Shown here: one piece after another, positions 25,618 through 34,477 of the stretch
Numbering within the stretch: position 1 is the stretch's first letter
How the letters are laid out: every line of letters starts with the position of its first letter
From: CAVVSD01 sp963750895
GTDB taxonomy: Bacteria; Actinomycetota; Thermoleophilia; Solirubrobacterales; Solirubrobacteraceae
NCBI GenBank assembly: GCA_963750895.1
Contig: CAVVSD010000003.1
Location: 386,798-450,797 of the forward strand
Reading direction: 5' to 3'
Length of the DNA: 64,000 nt
Position numbers and translations under genes: made by a program
The notes under the pieces: model-generated
Seen by the model: only the letters and a program-made list of their open reading frames with translations
What the model was told of the DNA's origin: nothing
Databases searched by the model: none

Positions 25618-28600
25618 GTGTCGTCCGCCGTGATCCAGAGCAAGCTGGCGGTGCCCCCGCTGGGCGAGCGCCTCGCCGCCCGGCCGCGGGTCAGCGGGCT
25701 CGTGGCCGAGCTGCTCGAGCGCCACCCGCTCGTCCTGGTCACGGCGACGGCGGGCGCGGGCAAGACCACGGCGGTGGTGCAGGCCGCGGCGCTCCTGGAC
25801 CGCCCGGTCGCGTGGCTCACGCTCGACGACACGGACGCCGCGCCGGGCCGGCTGCTGACCTACCTGGAGGCGGCACTGGCGCGCCACGCGCCCGCGGCGA
25901 GCGACGTCGCGACGAACGCGCTCGCTGCGCGCATCCCGCACGCGGAGGCGGCGGGGCTGCTCGCCGAGGCGACGGCCGGCGTGCCGATGCTGCTGGTGGT
26001 CGACGGGCTCGAGCGGCTCGCCGGTCACGACGCGGCGCTCGCCGTCATCGGGGCGCTCGTGCGCTACGCGCCCCCGACCCTGGGGATCGCGCTGCTCAGC
26101 CGCTCGGACGTCGGCGTCGACCTCGGCGACCGCGGCGCGGTCGGCACCGTCGCGACCGTCGGCGAGGCGACGCTGGCGTTCACGCCCGAGGAGGCGGCGG
26201 AGGCCCTCGAGCGCGCCGGGCGGGAGGGCGTCGACCCTGCGCGCGCCGTCGCCGACACCGGCGGCTGGGTGACCGGCGTGCTCTTCGAGGCGTGGCGGTC
26301 GGCCGACCACGTCCAGGGCGTCGGCGGCGAGGCCGACCCGCTGCACGGCTACCTCGCGACGCAGATCCTGTCGCGCCTGACGCCGGCCGAGCGCGAGCTG
26401 CTGGAGGTGACCTCCATGCTCGACGAGGTCACCGCCGAACGGGCGGAGGCGCTCGGCATCGCCGGCGCGGGGGAGCTGCTCGTCGGCCTGCGTGCCCGGC
26501 ACCTCCCGGTGGCCTGGGAGCAGGACCGCCGCTGCATGCGCCCGCACCCGCGCTTCCGCGAGTACCTCGTGGAGCGCCTCGGCCGGCGGGCGGCGACCGA
26601 GGTGAGGGGGCTGCGCCGCGCGCACGGCGAGCTGCTGCTGACGGAGGGCCACCACGAGGAGGCCGCGGACGAGCTGCTCCGGGCGGGCGCGCCGGACGAG
26701 GCGCTCGCGCCGGCCGAGCAGGCCATCCGGCGCGTCGTCGAGCGGCTGGACTTCGCCGTCGCCGAGCGATGGCTGCGCGAGCTCGAGCCCGTCGCCGGGA
26801 CGTCGGATCGCCTCACGTCGGCGGAGCTCATGCTGGCGATCTCGCTCGAGGACTTCCGCCGCGGCGCGCGGATCGCCGACCGGCTGGCGCGCGCGGGGGA
26901 GCGCGACCGCCTCGCCCGCTCGTCGCCGCTGAGCGGCAGCATGATGGCCTGGTGCCTCTGGCACCTCGGGCGCATCGACGACGCGAGCGAGGTCATCGCG
27001 ATGACGCCGAGCAGCCCCGAGGCCGACGTCGTCCGCTACCTCCTGCGCCTCGTCCACCACGACCCCGACGGCGAGCCGGAGCCGCCGCCGCAGCCCAGCG
27101 GCGGCCCGCTCGACGCGCTCATCATGCGCGTGCACTACGCGCACGGGCGTCTGCCCGACGTCAGCCACGCACCGGAGTCCTCGTGGGTCGCCGCGGTCGA
27201 CACGCCGTGGCGCATCGGCGCGCTGCGGGCGATGGGCCGGACGGAGCAGGCGCTCGCGCTCTACGCGGCGACGCCGCCGGACACGTGGTCGCCGGCCTGG
27301 ACGCACGGGATCGTCGGCGCCGAGCTCATGATCGACCTCGGCGACCTCGAGCAGGCGCGCCGGGTGCTGGCGCAGGGGCGTGCGCTCATCGAGGAGACGG
27401 GCTCGATCGTCTTCGAGATGCTCAACCGCCTCATCGAGGCGAAGCTCGAGCTGCGCCTCGCGCACGACCCGGCGGCCGCGCTCGCGATCCTCGACGCGCT
27501 CGATCGCGAGGGCGACGCCCGGCGCTACGACTTCATCGAGGAGCAGCTGGAGACGTGGCGCGGGCTCGCGCTGCTCCTGAGCAGCCCCGACGCGGACGCC
27601 GTCGAGCCGCTCACGCGCGCCGTCGAGAGCATGGGGCGGTCCGGGCGGATCCTCGAGCTGCCGACCGCGGCCGCGCTGCTCGCCGAGGCGCACTGGCGGC
27701 GCGGCGACGAGGACGCCGCCGACCGCGCGGCCGACCTCGCGCTCGACGCCGCGACCCGCCAGGGCTCCAACCACCACCTGCTGCTCGCGCTGGCGGACTT
27801 CCCGGCGGTCGTCGCGCGGCGCCTCGACGCCGAGGCGTCGGCCGACTCCGCCTGGCACGCGATCGGCCGGGCGCTCATGGCCGGGGGCGTCGTCCTCGAC
27901 GTGAGCCTGGCCACACGGATCCGGGTCGTCGAGCTCGGTCGGCCGGCGATCGAGGTCGACGGGAGCGAGGTCCGCCCGCGGATCGCGAAGAGCGTCGCGC
28001 TGCTCGCGTACCTCGCCGCGGCGCCGGATCAGGAGGCGGAGCGCAGCGAGCTGCTCGACGCGCTGTTCGGCGGACGCGCCGACGAGTCGGCGCGCTCCTA
28101 CCTGCGCCAGGCCGTCTACCGGCTCCGCGAGGTGCTCCCCGAGGGCGTGGGGCCCGCGTTCGACGGCAGCACGCTGCGCTTCGGCGGCCCGGTGTCGCTG
28201 TCGGGCGACGCCGCCCGGGCGGAGTCGCTGCTCGCCGAGGCGTCGCGCCTGCAGGGCGAGGAGCGGTTGGCGGCGCTCCTCGACGCGCTGGCCCTCCTCG
28301 ACCGGGGCGAGTACCTGGAGGGCGTCGACGCGCCGTGGGTGGCCGAGCGCCGGGAGCGCCTCGTCGGGCTGCGCGCGGACGCCCGGCTCGACGCCGCGCG
28401 GCTGGCGTACGAGGCGGGCCGCTACGCGGAGGCCGGCGAGCTCGCGGAGGCCGCGCTGGGCGACGACCCGTTCCGCGAGAGCGCGTGGCGGCTGCGGATG
28501 CAGATCGCGGGCATCGTCGGCGACGAGGACGGCGTCATCGCCGCGTACCGAGGGTGCGCGGACGCCCTGGACACGCTGGGCGCCCGGCCGTCGGACGCGA

Positions 28601-28632
28601 CCCGCGGCCTGCTCGAGAGCCTGCGGAGATGA
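25618..28632 (+). CDS. MalT-like ATPase regulator with C-terminal SARP (OmpR-type + BTAD) domains
   Basis: A 1004-residue one-component regulator. Residues 1-330 are a STAND-type ATPase with P-loop TAGAGKTT (44-51), Walker B VDGL and sensor regions like MalT/LuxR-LAL proteins. A helical TPR-like region follows to about 760. Instead of a LuxR helix-turn-helix, the C-terminus has a winged helix starting RIRVVELGRPAIEVDG, with LLAYLAAAP and RSYLRQAVYRLREVLP, then a bacterial transcriptional activator domain ending in AYRGCADALDTLGARPS. The C-terminus is therefore SARP-like, a class that binds direct repeats with 11-bp period. It lies between a flavin reductase and its likely oxygenase, each preceded by such a repeat element, so it probably activates both. 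Confidence 0.88.
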   Translation: MSSAVIQSKLAVPPLGERLAARPRVSGLVAELLERHPLVLVTATAGAGKTTAVVQAAALLDRPVAWLTLDDTDAAPGRLLTYLEAALARHAPAASDVATNALAARIPHAEAAGLLAEATAGVPMLLVVDGLERLAGHDAALAVIGALVRYAPPTLGIALLSRSDVGVDLGDRGAVGTVATVGEATLAFTPEEAAEALERAGREGVDPARAVADTGGWVTGVLFEAWRSADHVQGVGGEADPLHGYLATQILSRLTPAERELLEVTSMLDEVTAERAEALGIAGAGELLVGLRARHLPVAWEQDRRCMRPHPRFREYLVERLGRRAATEVRGLRRAHGELLLTEGHHEEAADELLRAGAPDEALAPAEQAIRRVVERLDFAVAERWLRELEPVAGTSDRLTSAELMLAISLEDFRRGARIADRLARAGERDRLARSSPLSGSMMAWCLWHLGRIDDASEVIAMTPSSPEADVVRYLLRLVHHDPDGEPEPPPQPSGGPLDALIMRVHYAHGRLPDVSHAPESSWVAAVDTPWRIGALRAMGRTEQALALYAATPPDTWSPAWTHGIVGAELMIDLGDLEQARRVLAQGRALIEETGSIVFEMLNRLIEAKLELRLAHDPAAALAILDALDREGDARRYDFIEEQLETWRGLALLLSSPDADAVEPLTRAVESMGRSGRILELPTAAALLAEAHWRRGDEDAADRAADLALDAATRQGSNHHLLLALADFPAVVARRLDAEASADSAWHAIGRALMAGGVVLDVSLATRIRVVELGRPAIEVDGSEVRPRIAKSVALLAYLAAAPDQEAERSELLDALFGGRADESARSYLRQAVYRLREVLPEGVGPAFDGSTLRFGGPVSLSGDAARAESLLAEASRLQGEERLAALLDALALLDRGEYLEGVDAPWVAERRERLVGLRADARLDAARLAYEAGRYAEAGELAEAALGDDPFRESAWRLRMQIAGIVGDEDGVIAAYRGCADALDTLGARPSDATRGLLESLRR

Positions 28633-28634
28633 CG

Positions 28635-28710
28635 CCGGGCGAGCTTGCTCGCCGAAGCGTAAGGCCAGCGTAAGGCCGCTCTGCGGCCGTCGCCGCCGTC
28701 GCCGGTTTCG
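28635..28710 (+). promoter_or_regulatory. Right copy of the repeat, upstream of the HpaB-type gene
   Basis: Same element as 25519-25572 but in opposite genomic orientation, so both copies point toward their structural gene. Relative to the left copy it has one extra 11-bp unit (AGCGTAAGGCC twice) and one extra 9-bp unit (GCCGTCGCC twice). It starts 3 bp after the regulator stop, with hairpin GGCGAGC-TT-GCTCGCC at 28639-28654. Confidence 0.75.
28656..28677 (+). promoter_or_regulatory. Perfect 11-bp tandem repeat, candidate SARP binding site
   Basis: Two exact copies of AGCGTAAGGCC at 28656-28666 and 28667-28677. SARP proteins bind heptamers repeated once per helical turn near the -35 region; this spacing fits. 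It is 90 bp before the hydroxylase start. Confidence 0.65.
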
Positions 28711-28767
28711 TCCCCGTTAACGCCGTCGAGAGGACCCTCCCGGCATCGACCGGAGGAGAGAGACGGC

Positions 28768-30346
28768 ATGAGGACAGGCCAGGAGTACCTGGAGTCGCTG
28801 CGCGACGGGCGCCGGGTGTACGTCGGCGGAGAGCTCATCGAGGACGTCACGACGCACCCGAAGACCCGTGGCTACGCCGAGCAGATCGCGCGCTACTACG
28901 ACCTGCACCTCGAGCCCGAGCACCAGGAGGTGCTCACGTACGTCGACGACGACGGCAACCGCCAGTCGATGCACTGGTTCCTCCCACGGTCCAAGGAGGA
29001 CGTGCAGCGCCGCCGCGCGTACCACGAGTTCTGGTTCCGCCACTTCAAGGGCGGCATCTTCACCCGCCCGCCGGCGGGCATGAACGTCGTCATGTACGCG
29101 CAGGCCGACGACCCTGCGCCGTGGGCGGAGAACTCGATCTTCAAGGGCCCGCACCGCGACCTGAGCGGCAACATCGAGCGCGCAGTGGGCGCGGGTCACG
29201 CGCGACGACGTCGCGATCTCGCCGATGTTCATCGACGTCCAGTACGACCGTGGCCGCGACGACGCGCTCGGCGAGACCCCGATGCTGGCCATCCAGGAGG
29301 AGACCGACGAGGGCATCGTCGTCAGGGGCTGGAAGGCGATCGGCACGACGATCCCGTTCGTCAACGAGCTGCTCATCGGCAACCTGTGGCGCCCGGGTCA
29401 GACGCCCGAGCAGACGATCTACGCCCTCGTGCCCGTCAACACGCCGGGCGTCTCGATCGTCGCTCGCGAGTCCCGCGCCCAGCCCGACGCGGACCCGTAC
29501 GACCGGCCGCTGTCGACGATCGGCGACGAGCTCGACGGGATGGTCTACTTCGACGACGTCCTCATCCCCTGGGACCAGGTCCAGCACGTCGGCAACCCCG
29601 ACCACGCGAAGTGGTACCCGCAGCGCCAGTTCGACTGGGTCCACATCGAGACCCAGATCCGCCACTGCGTGCACGCCGAGCTCATGGTCGGCCTGGCGCT
29701 GCTGCTCACCGAGGCGCTGGGAACGAACAAGAGCCCCGTGGTGCAGTCCCAGCTCGCCGACCTCGTCCGCTTCCGCGAGACCTGCCGCGCGTTCACGATC
29801 TCGGCCGAGGAGACGGGCTTCCTCACCGCGGGCGGGCTGTACAAGCCCAACAACATCTTCGTGGACTTCGGCCGCGCCCACTACCTCGAGCACCAGCACG
29901 AGATGGTGAACATCCTCATCGACCTCTGCGGCCGCGGCGTGGTCCTGCAGCCGACGAGGCGCGAGCTCGAGGACCCGTACATCGGGCCGAAGCTCCAGGA
30001 GGCGCTGAAGGGCTCGCACATGAGCGCGACGGACCGGATCAGCATCTTCCGGCAGATCAGCGAGCGCTACCTCACCGAGTGGGGCGCCCGCCACGAGATG
30101 TTCGAGAAGTTCAACGGGACGCCGCTGTACCTCATCAAGCTCCTGACGATGCAGCGGGTCGAGTACCAGGTCGACGGCCCGCTGACGCAGCTCGCCCGCG
30201 ACGTGCTGGGCTTCGGCGACGCGGAGGAGCTCGCCCGGCGCGCGGAGGAGGCCGAGCAGGCCAACGCGGCGTACGCGAACGTCCGCTACCAGCCGGAGTA
30301 CGCCCGCGAGCAGGACGTGCAGCAGGGCTACTACGCCTCGCGATGA
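28768..30346 (+). CDS. HpaB-type 4-hydroxyphenylacetate 3-monooxygenase-like oxygenase, one frameshift
   Basis: The combined protein is about 525 residues, normal for HpaB/PheA-type FADH2-dependent aromatic hydroxylases. N-terminal MRTGQEYLESLRDGRRVYV, then FTRPPAGMNVVMYAQ and GPHRDLSGNIER are in the first frame; VTRDDVAISPMFIDVQYDRG, VYFDDVLIPWDQV and the C-terminal FGDAEELARRAEE are in the next. The frame changes between 29176 and 29183 within a GCGCGC run, so an indel error is likely. It hydroxylates a phenol using reduced flavin from an HpaC partner, here probably the gene at 25006. Start ATG 28768 behind GGAGGAG at 28752. Confidence 0.82.
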
Positions 30347-30376
30347 GTCTCGGGCGCCGCCGGCGTCCTATCGGGC

Positions 30377-31060
30377 ATGAGCATGAACTTCGTGCTGGTG
30401 CCCGGCGCCGGCGGTGACGCCCACTACTGGCACCTGGTGACCCCGCTGCTACGCGAGGCGGGGCACCGGGTCGTCGCGCCCGACCTGCCCGCGGAGGACG
30501 ACGCCGCCGGGCTGGGCGAGTACGCCGACGCGATCGTCGCGGCGGCGGCAGGCGAGGAGCGCATCGTGCTCGTCGCCCAGTCGATGGGCGCGTTCTCCGC
30601 CCCCATCGCGGTCGAGCGGCTGGACGTCGAGCAGATGGTCCTCGTCGCCCCGATGATCCCCGCGCCGGGCGAGTCGCCGGGGACGTGGTGGTCCGCGACG
30701 GGGCAGGACGTGGCCGCGCGCGAGGCGGCGATCGCCGAGGGTCGCGACCCCGACGCGCCGTTCGACGTGCGCGAGACGTTCCTGCACGACGTGCCCGAGC
30801 CCGTCATCGAGGACCTCTTCGCGCGCGGCGCGCGCGAAGAGTCGAGCGCTGCGTTCGAGGACACCTGGCCGCTCGCGGGCTGGCCCGACCTGCCGACGCG
30901 CGTCATCGCCGGCCGGCACGACCGGCTGTTCCCGCTGCCCTTCATGCAGACCGTGTCGCGTGATCGCCTCGGCGTCGAGCCCGAGATCGTCGACAGCGGG
31001 CACCTCCCGGCGCTGAGCGTCCCGGCCGCGCTGGCCGCGCGGCTCATGTCCCCCGGATGA
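30377..31060 (+). CDS. Alpha/beta hydrolase
   Basis: A 227-residue hydrolase of the small esterase type (methylesterase/pyrethroid-hydrolase-like). FVLVPGAGGDAHYWHLV gives the oxyanion region, AQSMGAFSAP the nucleophile serine near residue 72, AGRHDRLFPL the acid region and DSGHLPALS the catalytic His. It lies 30 bp after the HpaB-type gene and could act in the same aromatic pathway, but it has its own start context (ATG AGC ATG). Overlaps the convergent RTX gene by 17 bp. Confidence 0.82.
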   Translation: MSMNFVLVPGAGGDAHYWHLVTPLLREAGHRVVAPDLPAEDDAAGLGEYADAIVAAAAGEERIVLVAQSMGAFSAPIAVERLDVEQMVLVAPMIPAPGESPGTWWSATGQDVAAREAAIAEGRDPDAPFDVRETFLHDVPEPVIEDLFARGAREESSAAFEDTWPLAGWPDLPTRVIAGRHDRLFPLPFMQTVSRDRLGVEPEIVDSGHLPALSVPAALAARLMSPG

Positions 31061-31562
31061 CCTCGCAGTTGCGGCTGCGTGCGCGGTCGCTGCGGACGTT
31101 GACGTAGAGGACGTCGCGACCGGGACCGCAGTCGACGGTGTCCAGGCCGGTGCCTCCGTAGATCGTGTCGTTGCCGGTGCCGCCGAAGACGGCGTCGTTG
31201 CCGCGGCGGGCCACGATGTAGTCGTTGCCCGGGCCGCCGACGATGTGGTCGTCGCCGAAGCGCGCCTCCACGATCCGGTCGGCGCCGTGGCCGCCGTAGA
31301 TGCGGTCGTCGCCGTCACCGCCGTCGATGCTGTCGTTGCCGCTTCCGCCGTAGACCCGGTCGTTCCCGGTGCCGCCCACGAGGCGGTCGGCGCCGCCGCG
31401 GCCGCTCAGGCGGTCGTTGCCGCCGAGCCCGTAGAGCCGGTCGGCGCCCGCCCCGCCGTTCAACCGGTTGACGCCGCGGTCGCCGTAGCGGGTGACGGCC
31501 AGGGCGAGGGCAGGGAAGACGAGGGCGCCGAGCAGCACGGCGACGACGGTGACGCGGACCAT
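31044..31562 (-). CDS. Secreted calcium-binding RTX-repeat protein
   Basis: A 172-residue exported protein with an N-terminal hydrophobic segment (VAVLLGALVFPALALA) and then about a dozen nonapeptide repeats of the GGxGxDxUx type, such as GGTGNDRVYGGSGNDSIDG. These bind Ca2+ and fold into a parallel beta-roll outside the cell. The C-terminus has two cysteines (DTVDCGPGRD and RSRNCEVIRG) that could form a disulfide cap. The family has many small actinobacterial members of unknown role. No enzymatic domain is attached, so it is not a haemolysin. Confidence 0.85.
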   Translation of the reverse strand: MVRVTVVAVLLGALVFPALALAVTRYGDRGVNRLNGGAGADRLYGLGGNDRLSGRGGADRLVGGTGNDRVYGGSGNDSIDGGDGDDRIYGGHGADRIVEARFGDDHIVGGPGNDYIVARRGNDAVFGGTGNDTIYGGTGLDTVDCGPGRDVLYVNVRSDRARSRNCEVIRGT

Positions 31563-31611
31563 CCGCACCACTGTGTCACACTCAGGATTTAGACATGGCA
31601 TAATCAGCCAC

Positions 31612-32655
31612 GTGCCACGACTCAGTCGCCGCAATCTGCTCTGCTCGATCCCTGTGCTCGGGTTCGGCGGGCGCCGCCGTCCACGCAGCCGTCCCGCACA
31701 GCCATCCGTGGGACGGCGACGCCGAGGCGGCCTCCGGGCACGACGCGCGCACGGGGGGAACGGCGCGCACGACGGCCACGCGAGCTTCCGCGACGGCCTG
31801 ACCGTCGACCACAAGGGCAACGGGTTCGATCCCCACGAGATCCTGCGGGACTTCGACTGGGGCACGACGCGCCGGCTGCCCAACGGGCGCGTCGTGCGCG
31901 AGTGGGAGCTCTACGCGTCCGACCGCGAGGTCGAGGTCGCCCCGGGCGTGAAGTTCGCGGCCTGGACCTACAACGACCGCATCCCCGGCCCGACGCTCCG
32001 CGCCCGCGAGGGCGAGCTGCTGCGGATCTCGTTCATCAACGCCTCCACCCACCCGCACACGATCCACTTCCACGGCATCCACCCGGCCGAGCAGGACGGC
32101 GTGCCGGGCCTGGGCGCGGGCGAGCTGGCGCCGGGGCAGAAGACGGTCTACGAGTTCGACGCGCTGCCCGCCGGGCTGCACCTGTACCACTGCCACGTCC
32201 GGCCGCTGGCGGAGCACATCGCCAAGGGCCTGTACGGCGCGTTCATCATCGATCCGAAGGACGGCCGTGCGGAGGCCGACGAGATGGTGATGGTCATGAA
32301 CGGGTTCGACACGAACTTCGACCGCGCCAACGAGTTCTACGCCGCCAACACGATCGGCTTCGCGTACATGCACAAGCCGATCGCCGTGCGCCGCGACCAG
32401 CTCGTCCGGGTCTACGTCGTGAACGTCCTCGAGTACGACCTCATCAACTCGTTCCACCTGCACGGCAACTTCTTCGACGTCTTCCCGACCGGGACGGGCT
32501 CGAGCCCCACCGAGCACACCGACACGGTCATGTTCTGCCAGGGGCAGCGCGCGATCCTCGAGTGGCGCTTCGCCTATCCCGGGCGGTACATGTTCCACGC
32601 CCACCAGTCGGAGTTCACCGAGCTGGGCTGGCAGGGCTTCTTCGAGGTCGCCTGA
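31612..32655 (+). CDS. Multicopper oxidase-domain protein with Tat-like signal
   Basis: 347 residues from GTG 31612. N-terminus LSRRNLL is twin-arginine-like. Copper-binding blocks are HPHTIHFHGIHP near residue 150, HLYHCHVRPLAEHIAKG near 195, FHLHGNFFDVF near 285 and MFHAHQSEFTELGWQG at the end, the four clusters expected of a multicopper oxidase. It should oxidise metal ions or phenols outside the membrane. Residues 20-48 are oddly arginine-rich. The alternative frame there reads AAVHAAVPHSHPWDGD, a much more plausible signal-peptide end, so two compensating indels (near 31671 and the G-run at about 31752) are likely. First gene of an oxidase/ZIP/DtxR module. Confidence 0.85.
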   Translation: MPRLSRRNLLCSIPVLGFGGRRRPRSRPAQPSVGRRRRGGLRARRAHGGNGAHDGHASFRDGLTVDHKGNGFDPHEILRDFDWGTTRRLPNGRVVREWELYASDREVEVAPGVKFAAWTYNDRIPGPTLRAREGELLRISFINASTHPHTIHFHGIHPAEQDGVPGLGAGELAPGQKTVYEFDALPAGLHLYHCHVRPLAEHIAKGLYGAFIIDPKDGRAEADEMVMVMNGFDTNFDRANEFYAANTIGFAYMHKPIAVRRDQLVRVYVVNVLEYDLINSFHLHGNFFDVFPTGTGSSPTEHTDTVMFCQGQRAILEWRFAYPGRYMFHAHQSEFTELGWQGFFEVA

Positions 32656-33800
32656 TGCCGCGGTGGCTGCTCGGGGTCGCGCCGCTCGCGCTCATCATCG
32701 TCGGGCTGGCCGCATTCGCGCTGCTCGACGGGCCCGGGCTGGGAGAGCGCCGTGGACCGCCGGTCGAGGAGCTCGCGATCGAGCAGACCGTGCTGCGGCC
32801 CGGCGTCATCGAGCTCACCGTGCGCAACGACGGCCCCGATGCCGTGACGGTCGCCCAGGCGCAGGTCAACGACGCGTTCGTGCAGTTCACCGGCGCCGAC
32901 GCGCCGATCGCGCGCCTGGACACCGCGACCGTCCGGCTGCAGCAGCCGTGGGTGGAGGGCGAGGCCTACGAGGCCGTGCTCGTGACGTCCGCGGGCGGGA
33001 CGATCGCGCACGAGATCCCCGTGGCGGTCGAGACGCCCGACGTCGACGCCTCGTTCTTCGGGCTCATGGCGCTGCTCGGGATCTACGTCGGCGTCATCCC
33101 GATCGCGCTCGGGATGCTCTGGCTGCCGTGGGTGCGGAGCATCCCGCGGACGTGGCTGCGGGTCGTGATGGCCATCACGATCGGGTTGCTCGCGTTCCTC
33201 GCCATCGACGCGACGCTCGAGGGCATCGAGCTGGCGGCGGAGGGCTCACAGGCGTTCGGCGGTCCGGCGCTCGTGTTCGTCGGCGCCCTCGTGTCCTACC
33301 TGCTGCTGGCCGGCGTGTCGTCGTGGCTGAAGACGCGCCAGGCGCAGGCGTCGGGCGGGTCGCTGGCCATGCTCATCGCGATCGGCATCGGCCTGCACAA
33401 CCTCGGGGAGGGCGTCGCGATCGGCTCCGCGTACACGGCCGGGGCGCTCGCGCTCGGCGCGTTCCTCGTCATCGGCTTCGCGCTGCACAACACGACGGAG
33501 GGCCTGGCGATCGTCGCGCCGATCGCGCACGAGCGGATGACGGTCGGGCGCCTCGCGCTGCTCGGCCTGGTGGCCGGCGCACCCGCCGTCCTGGGCGCCT
33601 GGATCGGCGCCGCGGCGTTCAACCGGTCGATCGCGGCCTTCCTGTTCGGCTTCGGGGCCGGTGCGATCGTCCAGGTCATCGTCCAGCTGGCGCCCTCGGT
33701 GCGCGACGAGCAGGGGCGGACGTTGCACCCGGCGGCGGTCGGCGGTCTGCTCGCCGGCATCGCCATCATGTTCACGACAGGACTCCTGGTAACTCTGTAG
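32655..33800 (+). CDS. ZIP-family metal transporter with N-terminal extracytoplasmic domain
   Basis: A 381-residue protein. After a membrane anchor (LGVAPLALIIVGLAAFALL), residues 30-130 form a strand-rich extracytoplasmic domain that may be cupredoxin-like. Then about eight helices follow with the paired ZIP metal-site motifs GLHNLGEGVAIG and ALHNTTEGLAIV. ZIP proteins move divalent metals (Zn, Fe, Mn) into the cytoplasm. ATG 32655 shares a base with the oxidase stop, so the two are coupled. The periplasmic domain suggests handover of metal from the oxidase (inference). Confidence 0.85.
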   Translation: MPRWLLGVAPLALIIVGLAAFALLDGPGLGERRGPPVEELAIEQTVLRPGVIELTVRNDGPDAVTVAQAQVNDAFVQFTGADAPIARLDTATVRLQQPWVEGEAYEAVLVTSAGGTIAHEIPVAVETPDVDASFFGLMALLGIYVGVIPIALGMLWLPWVRSIPRTWLRVVMAITIGLLAFLAIDATLEGIELAAEGSQAFGGPALVFVGALVSYLLLAGVSSWLKTRQAQASGGSLAMLIAIGIGLHNLGEGVAIGSAYTAGALALGAFLVIGFALHNTTEGLAIVAPIAHERMTVGRLALLGLVAGAPAVLGAWIGAAAFNRSIAAFLFGFGAGAIVQVIVQLAPSVRDEQGRTLHPAAVGGLLAGIAIMFTTGLLVTL

Positions 33801-33802
33801 CC

Positions 33803-34477
33803 GTGGCGGCACAACCCCGACACTCCGACGCGATCGAGAACTACGCGAAGGCGATCTACGCCATCGCGCGGCGCACCGGTGGCCCGGTGTCGACGAACGA
33901 CCTGGCCGAGCGCCTGTCGGTGACCGCCGCGTCCGTGTCCGCCATGAGCAAGAAGCTCGCGGACCGAGGCCTCGTCGAGCACGTGCCCTACCGCGGCGTC
34001 GTGCTGACCGACGAGGGGGAGAAGGTCGCGCTCGAGGTGCTGCGCCACCACCGGCTCCTGGAGCTCTACCTCGCCGAGCACCTCGGCGTGCCGTGGGACC
34101 GCGTCCACGACGAGGCAGAGGCGCTCGAGCACGTCATCTCCGAGGACCTCGAGGCGCGGATCGCGGCGAAGCTCGGCCATCCGACCCACGACCCCCACGG
34201 CGACCCGATCCCCGACGCCGATCTGCACATCGTCGAGGAGACGACCCGCAGCCTGGCCGAGCTCGAGCCGGGCGACCGCGGCGAGTTCGTCCGGGTGTCG
34301 GACACCGATCCCGAGAAGCTCCGCTACCTCGACGAGCGCGGCGTCTCCCTGGGGGACACGTTCGAGGTCCTCGAGCGCCAGCCCTTCGGCGGGCCGCTCA
34401 CCGTGCGCTTCGGCAGGCGCAGCCACGTCCTCGGTGGCGGGCTGGCCGACGCGATGCGCGTCGTCGTCGAGCCATGA
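33803..34477 (+). CDS. DtxR/MntR-family metal-dependent repressor
   Basis: A 224-residue regulator. N-terminal winged helix (NYAKAIYAIARRTGGPVST, then LAERLSVTAASVSAMSKKLADRG), a metal-binding dimerisation domain with HHRLLELYLAEHLGV and HDEAEALEHVISEDLEARI, and a C-terminal SH3-like FeoA domain (LEPGDRGEFVRVSDTDPEKL to TVRFGRRSHVLGGGLAD). With Fe2+ or Mn2+ bound it would repress metal uptake. GTG start 2 bp after the ZIP gene, completing a three-gene metal module. It is coupled by ATGA to the next gene. Confidence 0.92.
   Translation: MAAQPRHSDAIENYAKAIYAIARRTGGPVSTNDLAERLSVTAASVSAMSKKLADRGLVEHVPYRGVVLTDEGEKVALEVLRHHRLLELYLAEHLGVPWDRVHDEAEALEHVISEDLEARIAAKLGHPTHDPHGDPIPDADLHIVEETTRSLAELEPGDRGEFVRVSDTDPEKLRYLDERGVSLGDTFEVLERQPFGGPLTVRFGRRSHVLGGGLADAMRVVVEP

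Noticed and set aside
31044..31562. RTX toxin or haemolysin
   Set aside because: Only the calcium-binding repeats are present, with no toxin domain and no type I secretion genes nearby.
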